NCBI RefSeq assembly: GCF_900176405.1 | Contig: NZ_FWXJ01000003.1 | Location: 62,001-126,000 of the forward strand | Source: Polynucleobacter kasalickyi | GTDB lineage: Bacteria; Pseudomonadota; Gammaproteobacteria; Burkholderiales; Burkholderiaceae | Direction: 5' to 3' | DNA length: 64,000 nt | Part shown: positions 27,856 to 36,230 of the stretch, in pieces | Position numbering within the stretch: the stretch's first letter is position 1 | Layout of the letters: every line of letters begins with the position of its first letter | The notes under the pieces: model-generated | The model's database searches: none | Seen by the model: only the letters and a program-made list of their open reading frames with translations | Told to the model about the DNA's origin: nothing | Translations under genes and position numbers: made by a program

Positions 27856-30800
27856 ATGCGTCAAAAACTTCAATTAGACAAACTGGTTTCCATTGGAAAA
27901 AAGTTCATTATCTATTCTACCTACTCTACTGTAGGTATCGTCCTATTTCTCGCAGTTTTTTCTCAAGTAGTTTTAAGATTTTTTGTTTGGCCATTTTTAC
28001 CAAGCTACTTAAATGAAATCAATCAGTTTGCTAGTCAATCAATTCATGCTGATTTCAAAATTGGTCAAATAGAAACATCGTGGAAAGACTACCGTCCAGC
28101 TTTCACCATCAAAAATATTAAAATTTCCAATCCTGACTTGATGTTCAGTCAAAAAAATAAAATCGGCTTAAATGCGGGGGAATTATTAGAGGTTCCGCAA
28201 ATTGAAGGTGTGATTAATTGGAATAGCATTTGGCAACTCTCCCCTCATTTTCAATATTTATCCTCTCAAGGTGCAAAAATTTTCGCTTCGAGAAACTCTC
28301 AAGGGGTGTGGAATATCGCAGGGTTCACTATTACCCCCGGCAACCAAAACTCACAGACTTTATCTTGGATCATGAGTGAAAGTAACTTGCAAATTGGCAA
28401 TCTACTTTTCGAGATTAATGATCAATTTGAAGAAGCCTCAAATTTTTCTGCGCGAATTGAAAACATGGCACTTAAAAATGATCAGTTTGACCATCAATTT
28501 GATCTCAAATTAAGTTCCGATGACTTAAATGGCAAGCTGATTGCTAATGGTCAATTTAAACATCGCTTTGCCAGCAACCAAACCAATATTAAAAACTGGC
28601 AGGGCCATTTTAATTGGTCGATTGATCATCTAGATATCAAACAACTATTAGATTTAACCAGTATTCCGGCAAGGGGAAACATTGGTGCTCTTGAGTTCCG
28701 AGGAGAATACGATCTTTTCTTTGGCGGACTGACCAAAGGATTCACCTTTTTAAATGCGGACGATATCAATTTTTACTGGAAAAACTCAAAAAATAATTTA
28801 TTACTAAAGCACCTAAACACGCAGTTAGAGCACCGCATAGAGGGTAATCAGCAAGTTATCTCCACCAAGAACTTTGCTTGGAGCACTGCAGATACTAAAA
28901 ATCCAGATACTTCTTTAACCGATATTGAATTTAAATTTGCAATCCCCAATCAAAGTAATGAATTTACCCATCTTGCTATTCAAGCACCCTATTTAAAATT
29001 AGAACCAATCAATCAACTAGCTCTAAGTCTGCCACTTCCAAATGCTTGGTTAAGTGTTTTAAATGAGTTAGCTATCCATGGTGAAGTGAAAGATTTAGTT
29101 GCCAAATATAACCATCGTCCAACGGGGTTGGAAAAATTAAAATCTACCATTACGCCCTTACCGTATTTTGAAGTACAAGGTATGCTCAGGCAAGTAGGTT
29201 GGAATGAATTGAAATCCAAATTTCCCGGTGTACAAAATCTCAATGGTGAAATTAACGCTACAGATACCTCTGGTCATATCAACTTAGACTCCCAGCAACT
29301 TCGCCTCCAAGCAGGTCATCTGATGACTGCAAAAAATCTAACATTTGATGTGGCAAAAGGTAATTTAGATTGGCACCATAACAACGATAAGAGTTTAGAT
29401 ATTCGTCTTGACAGCGTAACGCTCGCAAACCCTGTATTCAATCTCCAAGGCTCGATGAAATACCTTTTGCCACCCAAAAGTGGTAATGAAAAAATATCGT
29501 TAGACATGGAGATAAGTAACACTCAAATTTCTTATTTAATGAATTTGTTACCAACTGTCATTTCGGCGGATGTCATCAAATATCTGCAAGGTACAATCAT
29601 TGACGGAACATTGGAGAGCGGTAAATTACAGATTGATGGTAAGCCAAGTGATATCCCATTTAGCAAGGAATCTAGCAGTAAGTTTTTAGTCACTACCCAA
29701 TTAAAGAATGTTACGTTTAGACCATTACCAAATAGTAGTGACATTCAGGGAGAGTGGCTGCCACTCGAAAAATTAAATGCCAATTTATCGATTAAAAATG
29801 AGTTACTCGCGATACAAATTCCTACTGCACAATTCAAAAATACGACTGCCCAAAACTTTAACGTTGCGATCAATTTAAGAAAGCAACCTACAAAAATAGA
29901 AGTCAATGGAAGTGTTAACGGTAAAGTAAGCGACTTTATGAAGTACGTTCTTACATCGCCGATTGGTTATCGCTTCAAAGACTCCTTTGATACACTTGAC
30001 GTTAGCGGTGATGCGAGCTTAAAACTATCGATTATCGAAACCTTCCAAGCATCAAATCCGACAAATATCCTAGCAGATTTAACCTTAGCCAATAATCAAA
30101 TCCGCTTTAAAGATTTGCCTGCTGGCAACATTAATACTGCGAATATCACTTTTGATCAAAAAGGAATTAAGCTCATTAATATTTTGGGCAATTGGATGGG
30201 TGGGCCGCTCGCCATCAAAACAAATAATAAATTAATTGAAGTGAATGGCAGCGCAGATGCCAGCAAACTGATGGAAGTCGTTGGTGGTGAGATACCAGCC
30301 ATCAATAAATCAGTTAAAAACTATTTAAAAGGGACTCTGGGTTATCAAAGCAGTTTTATTAAAGATTCGAATGGTTTTACAAACAACACGACCTTTGACT
30401 TTCGTCAAGTTCAACTTGATTTTCCTGAGCCAATTATCAAGCCGCTAGGAGTTCCCATGTTAGGAACCCTCAAGTTAATCAGTAATAACAACGTCATGGA
30501 TTGGCAATTTAAACTGGATAATTTAATTCAATCCACTGGCACTCTCAAAGATGAAATTGTTACGAAACATGCATTAGCGATTGGCAATCTACCACTACCC
30601 CAAGTGGATAAAGGGATGCGTATTCATCTTGATGTGGCTTCATTGAATATGGATAAATGGAACCTTTTGTTAGACAAGCCTAAAAAAATTGATAGTTTAG
30701 ATGCTGCTAAAAGCTTATCAAAAGAAGTACCGCCGATTGCAATTAATGCCAAAGTAAAGTCACTGATCGTGGCTAACAAGAAAATTGAGGACCTGACTCT

Positions 30801-31935
30801 TATCGCGAGTCATGATGAAAATCAATGGAAAGCAAGTATTTCATCCCCTTTAGCAATTGGTGATGTCGAATGGATAGACTCAGGGAGTACCCACCCTTTT
30901 GGCGCTTTAAAAGCAAAATTTTCTAAGTTAACGATTCCCAATAATGAGTCGAAAGAAACCATTACCAAAGGAATTGAAAACTCCTCTGAGCAAATGCCCG
31001 AACTAGATATTCAAGTCGGTCAATTTGCTTTTGGTGATAAGAAATTTGGCACTTTAAATATTTTAGCTACGTCTAAACAAAATATTTGGACTCTACAGAA
31101 ATTGAATATTCAAAGTCCTCATGGCATTGTGAATGCAACGGGTAAGTGGCAATTCAAAGCAAACAACACGCCTAGTAGAACATCCTTAGACTTTGACATC
31201 TCCTCTAACAATACCGGTGATCTATTGAGCTCTTTAGGATACGTAGAAGTACTTTCCAGTGGCAAGGGTGACATGTCAGGGTCTATTTCCTGGGCAGGCT
31301 CACCAGCCGCGTTTAGCACAAAATCACTAGATGGTAATCTAAAATTTGTTATCGACAATGGGAAAATTCTTCAAGTCGACACAGGGGCAGCAAAATTATT
31401 AGGTATTCTCAGTTTGCAAGGCCTATTAAAATTCGCCACTTTAAATTTTTCTGGCAGTGTAGGTGAAGTTGTTTCTACGGGAACATCTTTTGATAAGGTA
31501 TCTGCCAATGCCGCCATTAAGCGCGGCATTCTGGAAACAACTGACTTTGAGATGATGACAACTCCAGCCAAAATTTCGATGTCAGGACTAATTAATCTAA
31601 ACCAAGAAACCCAAGATCTTAGGGTCGTTGTTTATCCGCGAATTAATTTAGGGTCTGCCGGTCTTGCAGTACTGTACTTTACGAACCCAATTATTGGTTT
31701 GGGAACCATGCTTGGGCAATATCTTCTTTCTTCGGGTGTCAATAAAGCTTTGCAATCTGATTATCTGATTCAGGGTAGTTGGCAAAATCCAGAAATTATT
31801 CCACTGGATCAAAATGGTAATCCAATTGATCCAGAAGCAATCAAAAGCATTCGTCGAAAAAATTTATTAAATGAGGGGACTGGGAAGTCTCAGGAAAGCA
31901 ATCCTTCCCCTAAGCCTTCTCAAAAATCACCTTAA
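27856..31935 (+). CDS. YhdP/TIGR02099 family AsmA-like inner-membrane protein
   Basis: This very large protein (1359 residues) has one N-terminal membrane anchor (about residues 20-45) and then a long periplasmic beta-rich body, ending in a low-complexity Pro/Ser/Lys tail. Length, single anchor, the DUF3971/AsmA-like middle and the conserved C-terminal block (Tyr-Pro-Arg-Ile-Asn-Leu-Gly-Ser-Ala-Gly, then Asn-Pro-Ile-Ile-Gly-Leu-Gly-Thr) place it in the YhdP family. Members are proposed bridges that carry phospholipid between inner and outer membranes. It is divergent from glnE, and the nitrilase-family gene and tldD follow within 12 bases each, as in many proteobacteria. Confidence 0.87.
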   Translation: MRQKLQLDKLVSIGKKFIIYSTYSTVGIVLFLAVFSQVVLRFFVWPFLPSYLNEINQFASQSIHADFKIGQIETSWKDYRPAFTIKNIKISNPDLMFSQKNKIGLNAGELLEVPQIEGVINWNSIWQLSPHFQYLSSQGAKIFASRNSQGVWNIAGFTITPGNQNSQTLSWIMSESNLQIGNLLFEINDQFEEASNFSARIENMALKNDQFDHQFDLKLSSDDLNGKLIANGQFKHRFASNQTNIKNWQGHFNWSIDHLDIKQLLDLTSIPARGNIGALEFRGEYDLFFGGLTKGFTFLNADDINFYWKNSKNNLLLKHLNTQLEHRIEGNQQVISTKNFAWSTADTKNPDTSLTDIEFKFAIPNQSNEFTHLAIQAPYLKLEPINQLALSLPLPNAWLSVLNELAIHGEVKDLVAKYNHRPTGLEKLKSTITPLPYFEVQGMLRQVGWNELKSKFPGVQNLNGEINATDTSGHINLDSQQLRLQAGHLMTAKNLTFDVAKGNLDWHHNNDKSLDIRLDSVTLANPVFNLQGSMKYLLPPKSGNEKISLDMEISNTQISYLMNLLPTVISADVIKYLQGTIIDGTLESGKLQIDGKPSDIPFSKESSSKFLVTTQLKNVTFRPLPNSSDIQGEWLPLEKLNANLSIKNELLAIQIPTAQFKNTTAQNFNVAINLRKQPTKIEVNGSVNGKVSDFMKYVLTSPIGYRFKDSFDTLDVSGDASLKLSIIETFQASNPTNILADLTLANNQIRFKDLPAGNINTANITFDQKGIKLINILGNWMGGPLAIKTNNKLIEVNGSADASKLMEVVGGEIPAINKSVKNYLKGTLGYQSSFIKDSNGFTNNTTFDFRQVQLDFPEPIIKPLGVPMLGTLKLISNNNVMDWQFKLDNLIQSTGTLKDEIVTKHALAIGNLPLPQVDKGMRIHLDVASLNMDKWNLLLDKPKKIDSLDAAKSLSKEVPPIAINAKVKSLIVANKKIEDLTLIASHDENQWKASISSPLAIGDVEWIDSGSTHPFGALKAKFSKLTIPNNESKETITKGIENSSEQMPELDIQVGQFAFGDKKFGTLNILATSKQNIWTLQKLNIQSPHGIVNATGKWQFKANNTPSRTSLDFDISSNNTGDLLSSLGYVEVLSSGKGDMSGSISWAGSPAAFSTKSLDGNLKFVIDNGKILQVDTGAAKLLGILSLQGLLKFATLNFSGSVGEVVSTGTSFDKVSANAAIKRGILETTDFEMMTTPAKISMSGLINLNQETQDLRVVVYPRINLGSAGLAVLYFTNPIIGLGTMLGQYLLSSGVNKALQSDYLIQGSWQNPEIIPLDQNGNPIDPEAIKSIRRKNLLNEGTGKSQESNPSPKPSQKSP

Positions 31936-31946
31936 AGGATCGTGAG

Positions 31947-32756
31947 ATGATTAAAGTTGCCAGTATTCAGATGGTCTCAAGTGCTAATCCAGCAGAAAAC
32001 TTTCAAACTGCCGAGAGACTGCTTGCAGAAGTGGCCCAAAGTGGGGCAAAAATTGCGGTGTTACCAGAGTATTTTTGTCTGTTAGGTCAGACGGATCGCC
32101 AAAAATTAAGTATTCAAGAGCCTTATGGGGCTGGTCCAATGCAAGAAATGCTAGCAAATTTCGCCAAGACGTACCAAATCTATCTAGTAGCGGGTACTTT
32201 ACCCATTAGTTCAGAAGATCCTGAACGGGTATGGAACAGTACGCTTGTTTTTAACCCAAAAGGGGAAGTTATTGCCAGGTATAACAAGATTCATCTGTTT
32301 TCATTCAGCAAAGGAACCGAAAGCTATAACGAATCATTGACTTTGCAAAAGGGCTTAGAAACCCAGGTCTTTGAAGTTCAAGAACAGGGACAAATTTGGA
32401 CTTTTGGTCTAAGTATTTGTTATGACATTCGTTTTCCAGAGTTATACCGCGCCATGGGTAAAGTAGATTGCCATCTCATACCAGCCGCTTTTACTTATAC
32501 AACTGGTAGTGCCCATTGGGAAGTTTTATTGAGAGCACGAGCGATTGAAAATCAGTGTTATGTGCTTGCCTCAGCCCAAGGCGGTCTTCATGACAATGGT
32601 CGCCAAACTTGGGGGCATTCGATGTTGATCTCCCCTTGGGGAGAAATTTCCAGTCAACTAGAAAATGGTGAAGGTTTTATACTTGGAGAACTAAATCGTC
32701 AAGAATTAGACGATGTAAGAGCAAATTTGCCAGCGCTAACCCACCGTTCACTTTAA
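31947..32756 (+). CDS. Carbon-nitrogen hydrolase, Nit1/deaminated glutathione amidase type
   Basis: This 269-residue nitrilase-superfamily enzyme shows the complete catalytic triad: Glu41 (in Leu-Pro-Glu-Tyr-Phe), Lys114 (Tyr-Asn-Lys-Ile-His-Leu-Phe) and Cys158 (Ser-Ile-Cys-Tyr-Asp-Ile-Arg-Phe-Pro-Glu). The Arg-Tyr-Asn-Lys-Ile-His and Cys-Tyr-Asp-Ile-Arg-Phe-Pro-Glu-Leu-Tyr-Arg blocks are those of the Nit1 branch. That branch repairs deaminated glutathione to 2-oxoglutarate and cysteinylglycine in characterised cases. The substrate here is inferred. ATG start. It sits between the yhdP-type gene and tldD in one tightly packed plus-strand group. Confidence 0.85.
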   Translation: MIKVASIQMVSSANPAENFQTAERLLAEVAQSGAKIAVLPEYFCLLGQTDRQKLSIQEPYGAGPMQEMLANFAKTYQIYLVAGTLPISSEDPERVWNSTLVFNPKGEVIARYNKIHLFSFSKGTESYNESLTLQKGLETQVFEVQEQGQIWTFGLSICYDIRFPELYRAMGKVDCHLIPAAFTYTTGSAHWEVLLRARAIENQCYVLASAQGGLHDNGRQTWGHSMLISPWGEISSQLENGEGFILGELNRQELDDVRANLPALTHRSL

Positions 32757-32762
32757 TAATTT

Positions 32763-34217
32763 ATGACTACTTATCAAGATTTTGCATTACAAAGCGCAAA
32801 AACTCTCTTGCTTGATCCAGGCGGGATTTCTGAGCTTGATTTACAGACTGCCCTAAGCTCCATGTACCAACATCGTTTAGATGATGCGGATTTGTATTTT
32901 CAACACACCCGTAATGAGTCTTGGAGTCTAGAAGAAGGGATTGTCAAATCTGGACATTTCAGTATCGACCAAGGTGTTGGGGTAAGAGCTATTTCTGGTG
33001 AAAAAACAGCCTTTGCCTATGCGGATGAAATTAATTTAGATACCCTCATGCAAGCTGCTCGTTCTACAAGGGTAATTGGGGCTACGGGTGGCAAAAAGAA
33101 AATTACTTTAGGCGCTCATCAGGTGAGTAGCAATCCACTCTTATATCACCAACAAGACCCTATTTTGAGTTTGCCGACTGAAGATAAGATTGCTTTGCTC
33201 GAAAAAATTGAAAAAAGGGCTAGCGCCAAGGACCCACGAGTAGTCCAAGTGATGGCTAGTTTGGCCGGTGAATTCGATGTTATTTTAGTTGCTAGGGCAA
33301 ACGGCAAATTAGTAGCCGACATTCGTCCTTTGGTGAGAGTCTCGATTACTGTCATCGTTGAACAAGGTGGTAGAAGAGAAATGGGCAGTGCTGGCGGTGG
33401 TGGTCGCACCAATTATGCTTACTTCACGAATGAATTAATCGATTCCTGGGTTGATCAAGCAGTTCATGCGGCACTGATTAATTTAGAGTCAAGGCCGGCC
33501 CCAGCTGGCTCAATGACAGTAGTCATGGGACCAGGTTGGCCAGGTGTTTTATTACATGAGGCAATCGGTCACGGCTTAGAAGGTGATTTCAATCGGAAAG
33601 GATCATCTGCTTTTTCAGGAAAAATGGGGCAACGGGTTGCAGCTAAAGGGGTTACCATCGTTGATGATGGCACTTTAGACGGTAGACGTGGATCCTTAAA
33701 CATTGATGATGAGGGGAACTCTACGCAATGTACCACCCTGATTGAGAACGGTATCCTAAAAGGTTATATGCAAGATAGCTTAAATGCACGACTCATGAAA
33801 ATGCCAATTACTGGTAATGGTCGACGAGAAAGCTACGCTTCCCTGCCCCTTCCTCGCATGACTAATACATACATGCTTGGCGGCGACAAAGACCCGCAAG
33901 AAATCTTAGCTAGCTTAGACAAGGGTTTATACGCGCTCAATTTTGGTGGTGGTCAAGTCGACATCACAAGTGGAAAATTTGTGTTTGCAGCAACCGAGGC
34001 TTATTGGGTAGAAAATGGCAAAATTCAATATCCTGTAAAAGGAGCAACCATTATTGGCAGTGGTCCTGAGTCACTCAAACAAATTACCATGATTGGGAAT
34101 GATCTCAAATTAGATGAAGGTGTTGGCGTTTGTGGGAAAGATGGACAAAGTGTGCCAGTAGGTGTTGGACAACCGACTTTACGATTAGAAGGCATGGTAG
34201 TTGGAGGTAGCGTTTAG
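32763..34217 (+). CDS. tldD: Metalloprotease TldD
   Basis: TldD is the zinc-bearing subunit of the TldD/TldE protease, which degrades unfolded peptides and matures microcin-type peptides in other bacteria. The 484-residue protein has the zinc motif His-Glu-Ala-Ile-Gly-His near residue 262, followed by Gly-Leu-Glu-Gly-Asp. The C-terminal [10 protein letters not shown] and Gly-Pro-Glu-Ser-Leu segments are also present. ATG start, six bases after the previous gene. The partner gene tldE (pmbA) is not in the window. The aroG leader region starts right after its stop. Confidence 0.95.
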   Translation: MTTYQDFALQSAKTLLLDPGGISELDLQTALSSMYQHRLDDADLYFQHTRNESWSLEEGIVKSGHFSIDQGVGVRAISGEKTAFAYADEINLDTLMQAARSTRVIGATGGKKKITLGAHQVSSNPLLYHQQDPILSLPTEDKIALLEKIEKRASAKDPRVVQVMASLAGEFDVILVARANGKLVADIRPLVRVSITVIVEQGGRREMGSAGGGGRTNYAYFTNELIDSWVDQAVHAALINLESRPAPAGSMTVVMGPGWPGVLLHEAIGHGLEGDFNRKGSSAFSGKMGQRVAAKGVTIVDDGTLDGRRGSLNIDDEGNSTQCTTLIENGILKGYMQDSLNARLMKMPITGNGRRESYASLPLPRMTNTYMLGGDKDPQEILASLDKGLYALNFGGGQVDITSGKFVFAATEAYWVENGKIQYPVKGATIIGSGPESLKQITMIGNDLKLDEGVGVCGKDGQSVPVGVGQPTLRLEGMVVGGSV

Positions 34218-34224
34218 GTTTTTC

Positions 34225-34252
34225 TTGCGAATACATCTTTTTGTGTTAAATT
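34225..34252 (+). promoter_or_regulatory. Candidate promoter of the aroG leader
   Basis: TTGCGA (34225-34230) and TAAATT (34247-34252) are separated by 16 bases, resembling a sigma-70 promoter of moderate quality. A start six to eight bases further would fall on or beside the ATG of the leader peptide (34259), which has no ribosome binding site. The two observations fit a leaderless message, but the promoter is only weakly supported. Confidence 0.35.
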
Positions 34253-34258
34253 AATTAC

Positions 34259-34321
34259 ATGAATTCAGGATATTTTTACTTCTTTAACTTTTGGATCTCA
34301 GACTTGGCGGTCGAGAGGTAA
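34259..34321 (+). CDS. Aromatic-rich leader peptide of aroG (attenuator)
   Basis: A 20-codon frame runs from ATG at 34259 to TAA at 34319-34321. Residues 5-12 read Tyr-Phe-Tyr-Phe-Phe-Asn-Phe-Trp, that is two Tyr, four Phe and one Trp among eight codons, far beyond chance. It lies just upstream of an intrinsic terminator and of the DAHP synthase gene. It is best read as a ribosome sensor: when charged Phe, Tyr or Trp tRNA is scarce, the ribosome stalls on codons 34271-34294. The remaining residues (Ile-Ser-Asp-Leu-Ala-Val-Glu-Arg) are encoded by the bases that form the antiterminator. No Shine-Dalgarno site is visible. The stable product is not expected to have a function of its own. Confidence 0.85.
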   Translation: MNSGYFYFFNFWISDLAVER

Positions 34322-34355
34322 GGGTTTAAAGTAAACACCTACAATCAACCGCCAA
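34304..34355 (+). promoter_or_regulatory. Antiterminator pairing in the aroG leader
   Basis: Bases 34304-34311 (TTGGCGGT) are perfectly complementary to 34348-34355 (ACCGCCAA), which includes the left arm of the downstream terminator. The two pairings exclude each other. A ribosome stalled on the aromatic codons leaves 34304-34311 free and favours this antiterminator. A ribosome that reaches the stop codon at 34319 should cover those bases and let the terminator form. The geometry matches classical amino-acid attenuators; the mechanism is inferred. Confidence 0.75.
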
Positions 34356-34373
34356 ATAAGGCGGTTTTTTTTT
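34347..34373 (+). terminator. Intrinsic terminator in the aroG leader (attenuator)
   Basis: A 7-bp stem AACCGCC (34347-34353) with GGCGGTT (34360-34366) has a six-base loop and runs straight into T residues up to 34373. It lies 25 bases after the leader stop codon and 31 bases before the aroG ATG, so it would end transcripts before aroG. A further GCGGT at 34374-34378 follows the T run and offers a weaker alternative partner for the left arm. Confidence 0.85.
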
Positions 34374-34404
34374 GCGGTATTTTAAATTGTTGAAAGAAAT
34401 TGAA

Positions 34405-35526
34405 ATGAACGATAAAGCGTTAAGCACCCAAGAAAATTGGTATGCAAGTATTGATAAAACTTCTTCTACTGACGATGAACGGATTAAAAATATCAGTGTT
34501 CTTCCTCCACCGGAGCATTTAATTCGATTTTTCCCAATTTTAGGTACACCAATCGAGAAACTCATCCGTCATACTCGGAAATCAATTCGGGAAATTATGA
34601 ATGGGAAAGATGACCGTTTATTAGTCATTATTGGCCCTTGTTCAATTCATGATCCAGTAGCAGCGATTGAGTACGCAAAACGTTTATTAGAAGTGCGTGA
34701 GCATTACAAAAAAGACTTAGAAATTGTGATGCGTGTATATTTTGAAAAGCCAAGGACTACCGTTGGATGGAAAGGTTTAATTAATGACCCATACCTTGAT
34801 GGTAGCTTCAAAATCGAAGAAGGTCTGCGCTACGCAAGACAGTTACTCATGGAAATTAACCGTTTAGGAATGCCTGCTGGTAGCGAATTCTTAGATGTTA
34901 TTTCTCCACAATATATTGGCGATTTAATTTCATGGGGTGCAATTGGTGCTCGAACGACTGAGTCTCAAATTCACCGGGAGCTTGCTTCAGGACTATCAGC
35001 TCCAATCGGCTTTAAAAACGGTACTGATGGCAATATTAAAATTGCTACTGATGCGATTCAAGCTGCCGCTAGAGGTCACCATTTCTTATCAGTGCATAAA
35101 AATGGTCAAGTAGCGATTGTGGAAACAGCGGGAAATCAAGACTGTCACGTCATTTTACGTGGTGGTAAAGCGCCTAATTATGATGCTGCGAGCGTTGCTC
35201 AGGCTTGCGAGGATTTAGTTGCGGCAAAATTAAATCCTTCTTTAATGATTGATTTTTCTCACGCCAACTCCAGTAAACAACATGAACGACAAGTCGATGT
35301 TGCCAGAGATGTAGCTACTCAATTAGCAAATCATTCCCAGGCGATTTTTGGCGCAATGATTGAAAGTCATTTGAACGGTGGAGCACAAAAATTCACTCCA
35401 GGTAAAGATGACCCCTCTAAATTAGAGTTTGGTAAAAGTATTACGGATGCATGTATTGACTGGGATGACTCGTTGAAAGTACTCGAAATCTTAGCGAATG
35501 GTGTGCAAGCAAGAAGAAAGAAATAA
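34405..35526 (+). CDS. aroG: 3-deoxy-7-phosphoheptulonate (DAHP) synthase, type I
   Basis: DAHP synthase condenses phosphoenolpyruvate and erythrose 4-phosphate, the entry step of the shikimate pathway to Phe, Tyr and Trp. The 373-residue class I enzyme shows the metal-binding cysteine in Ile-Gly-Pro-Cys-Ser-Ile-His-Asp near residue 80. It also has the Lys-Pro-Arg-Thr-Thr-Val-Gly-Trp-Lys-Gly block, Gly-Ala-Arg-Thr-Thr-Glu-Ser-Gln, Gly-Phe-Lys-Asn-Gly-Thr-Asp-Gly and Asp-Phe-Ser-His-Ala-Asn. The ATG at 34405 is preferred; upstream extension would run into the terminator. Which aromatic amino acid inhibits the enzyme cannot be told. Expression is probably set by the aromatic-codon attenuator just upstream. 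Confidence 0.96.
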   Translation: MNDKALSTQENWYASIDKTSSTDDERIKNISVLPPPEHLIRFFPILGTPIEKLIRHTRKSIREIMNGKDDRLLVIIGPCSIHDPVAAIEYAKRLLEVREHYKKDLEIVMRVYFEKPRTTVGWKGLINDPYLDGSFKIEEGLRYARQLLMEINRLGMPAGSEFLDVISPQYIGDLISWGAIGARTTESQIHRELASGLSAPIGFKNGTDGNIKIATDAIQAAARGHHFLSVHKNGQVAIVETAGNQDCHVILRGGKAPNYDAASVAQACEDLVAAKLNPSLMIDFSHANSSKQHERQVDVARDVATQLANHSQAIFGAMIESHLNGGAQKFTPGKDDPSKLEFGKSITDACIDWDDSLKVLEILANGVQARRKK

Positions 35527-35559
35527 TCTACAACTGGGCAAGCTCAGATCAAGGATAAG

Positions 35560-35585
35560 ATGGTCGATCGATTGAGGTCGACCAT
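35560..35585. terminator. Hairpin between convergent aroG and cobalamin adenosyltransferase genes
   Basis: An 8-bp perfect inverted repeat (ATGGTCGA at 35560-35567 with TCGACCAT at 35578-35585) with a ten-base loop lies in the 90-base gap between convergent genes. Only short T runs follow, so a role as shared terminator is likely by position but not proven. Confidence 0.45.
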
Positions 35586-35616
35586 TACTTATTTGACGAT
35601 TTAAAAAACTTTTCTC

Positions 35617-36183
35617 TTATTTAGCAGCTTTTGTGTGATTCCACATCACATCACTGCCGCCAGAACTTAAATTTAAAAATCTTGCGAGTACGAACAACAG
35701 GTCAGATAAACGATTCGTGTATTGTCTGGGGGCATCATTGATGGCATCAAAATTACCCAAGGCTACGATCGATCTTTCGGCCCTGCGGCAAATGGTGCGA
35801 CAGACGTGCGCTTGAGCAGCAATTCGGGTACCACCTGGCAGAATAAATTCAGCTAATTTTGGCAGTTGGGAATTATATTTATCCAAGTATTCATCTAACC
35901 TCAATACTTGCTCTTCCTTCAGCAAGGTGAAATTGGGAATACATAACTCGCCACCCAGGTCAAATAGGTCATGTTGAATTTGGTGAAAAATCGCCTTAAG
36001 TTCCACTTCAACAGCAACTGGAAATTGTTCAGTCAACAAAAGTCCAATATATGAGTTAAGTTCGTCTACATCTCCCATTGCGCAAATCCGCAAATGATCC
36101 TTATAGACCCTAGAACCGTCACCGAGGCCAGTTTCACCAGCATCACCTGTGCGCGTAGCAATTTGAGTTAGTCGATTTCCCAT
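35617..36183 (-). CDS. Cob(I)alamin adenosyltransferase, PduO type
   Basis: PduO-type enzymes transfer adenosyl from ATP to cob(I)alamin, giving coenzyme B12. The 188-residue protein has the N-terminal Thr-Arg-Thr-Gly-Asp-Ala-Gly-Glu-Thr-Gly-Leu-Gly-Asp-Gly block near residues 10-23, Asp-Val-Asp-Glu-Leu-Asn near 38, and the C-terminal signature Arg-Arg-Ala-Glu-Arg with Tyr-Thr-Asn-Arg-Leu-Ser-Asp-Leu-Leu-Phe. ATG start. No other cobalamin gene is nearby, which fits a salvage role; it stands alone on the minus strand, divergent from glcD by 47 bases. Confidence 0.9.
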   Translation of the reverse strand: MGNRLTQIATRTGDAGETGLGDGSRVYKDHLRICAMGDVDELNSYIGLLLTEQFPVAVEVELKAIFHQIQHDLFDLGGELCIPNFTLLKEEQVLRLDEYLDKYNSQLPKLAEFILPGGTRIAAQAHVCRTICRRAERSIVALGNFDAINDAPRQYTNRLSDLLFVLARFLNLSSGGSDVMWNHTKAAK

Positions 36184-36230
36184 ACAATATGATTATAGGC
36201 TGAAATTATCTTATTTACAGAAGAGAACTC

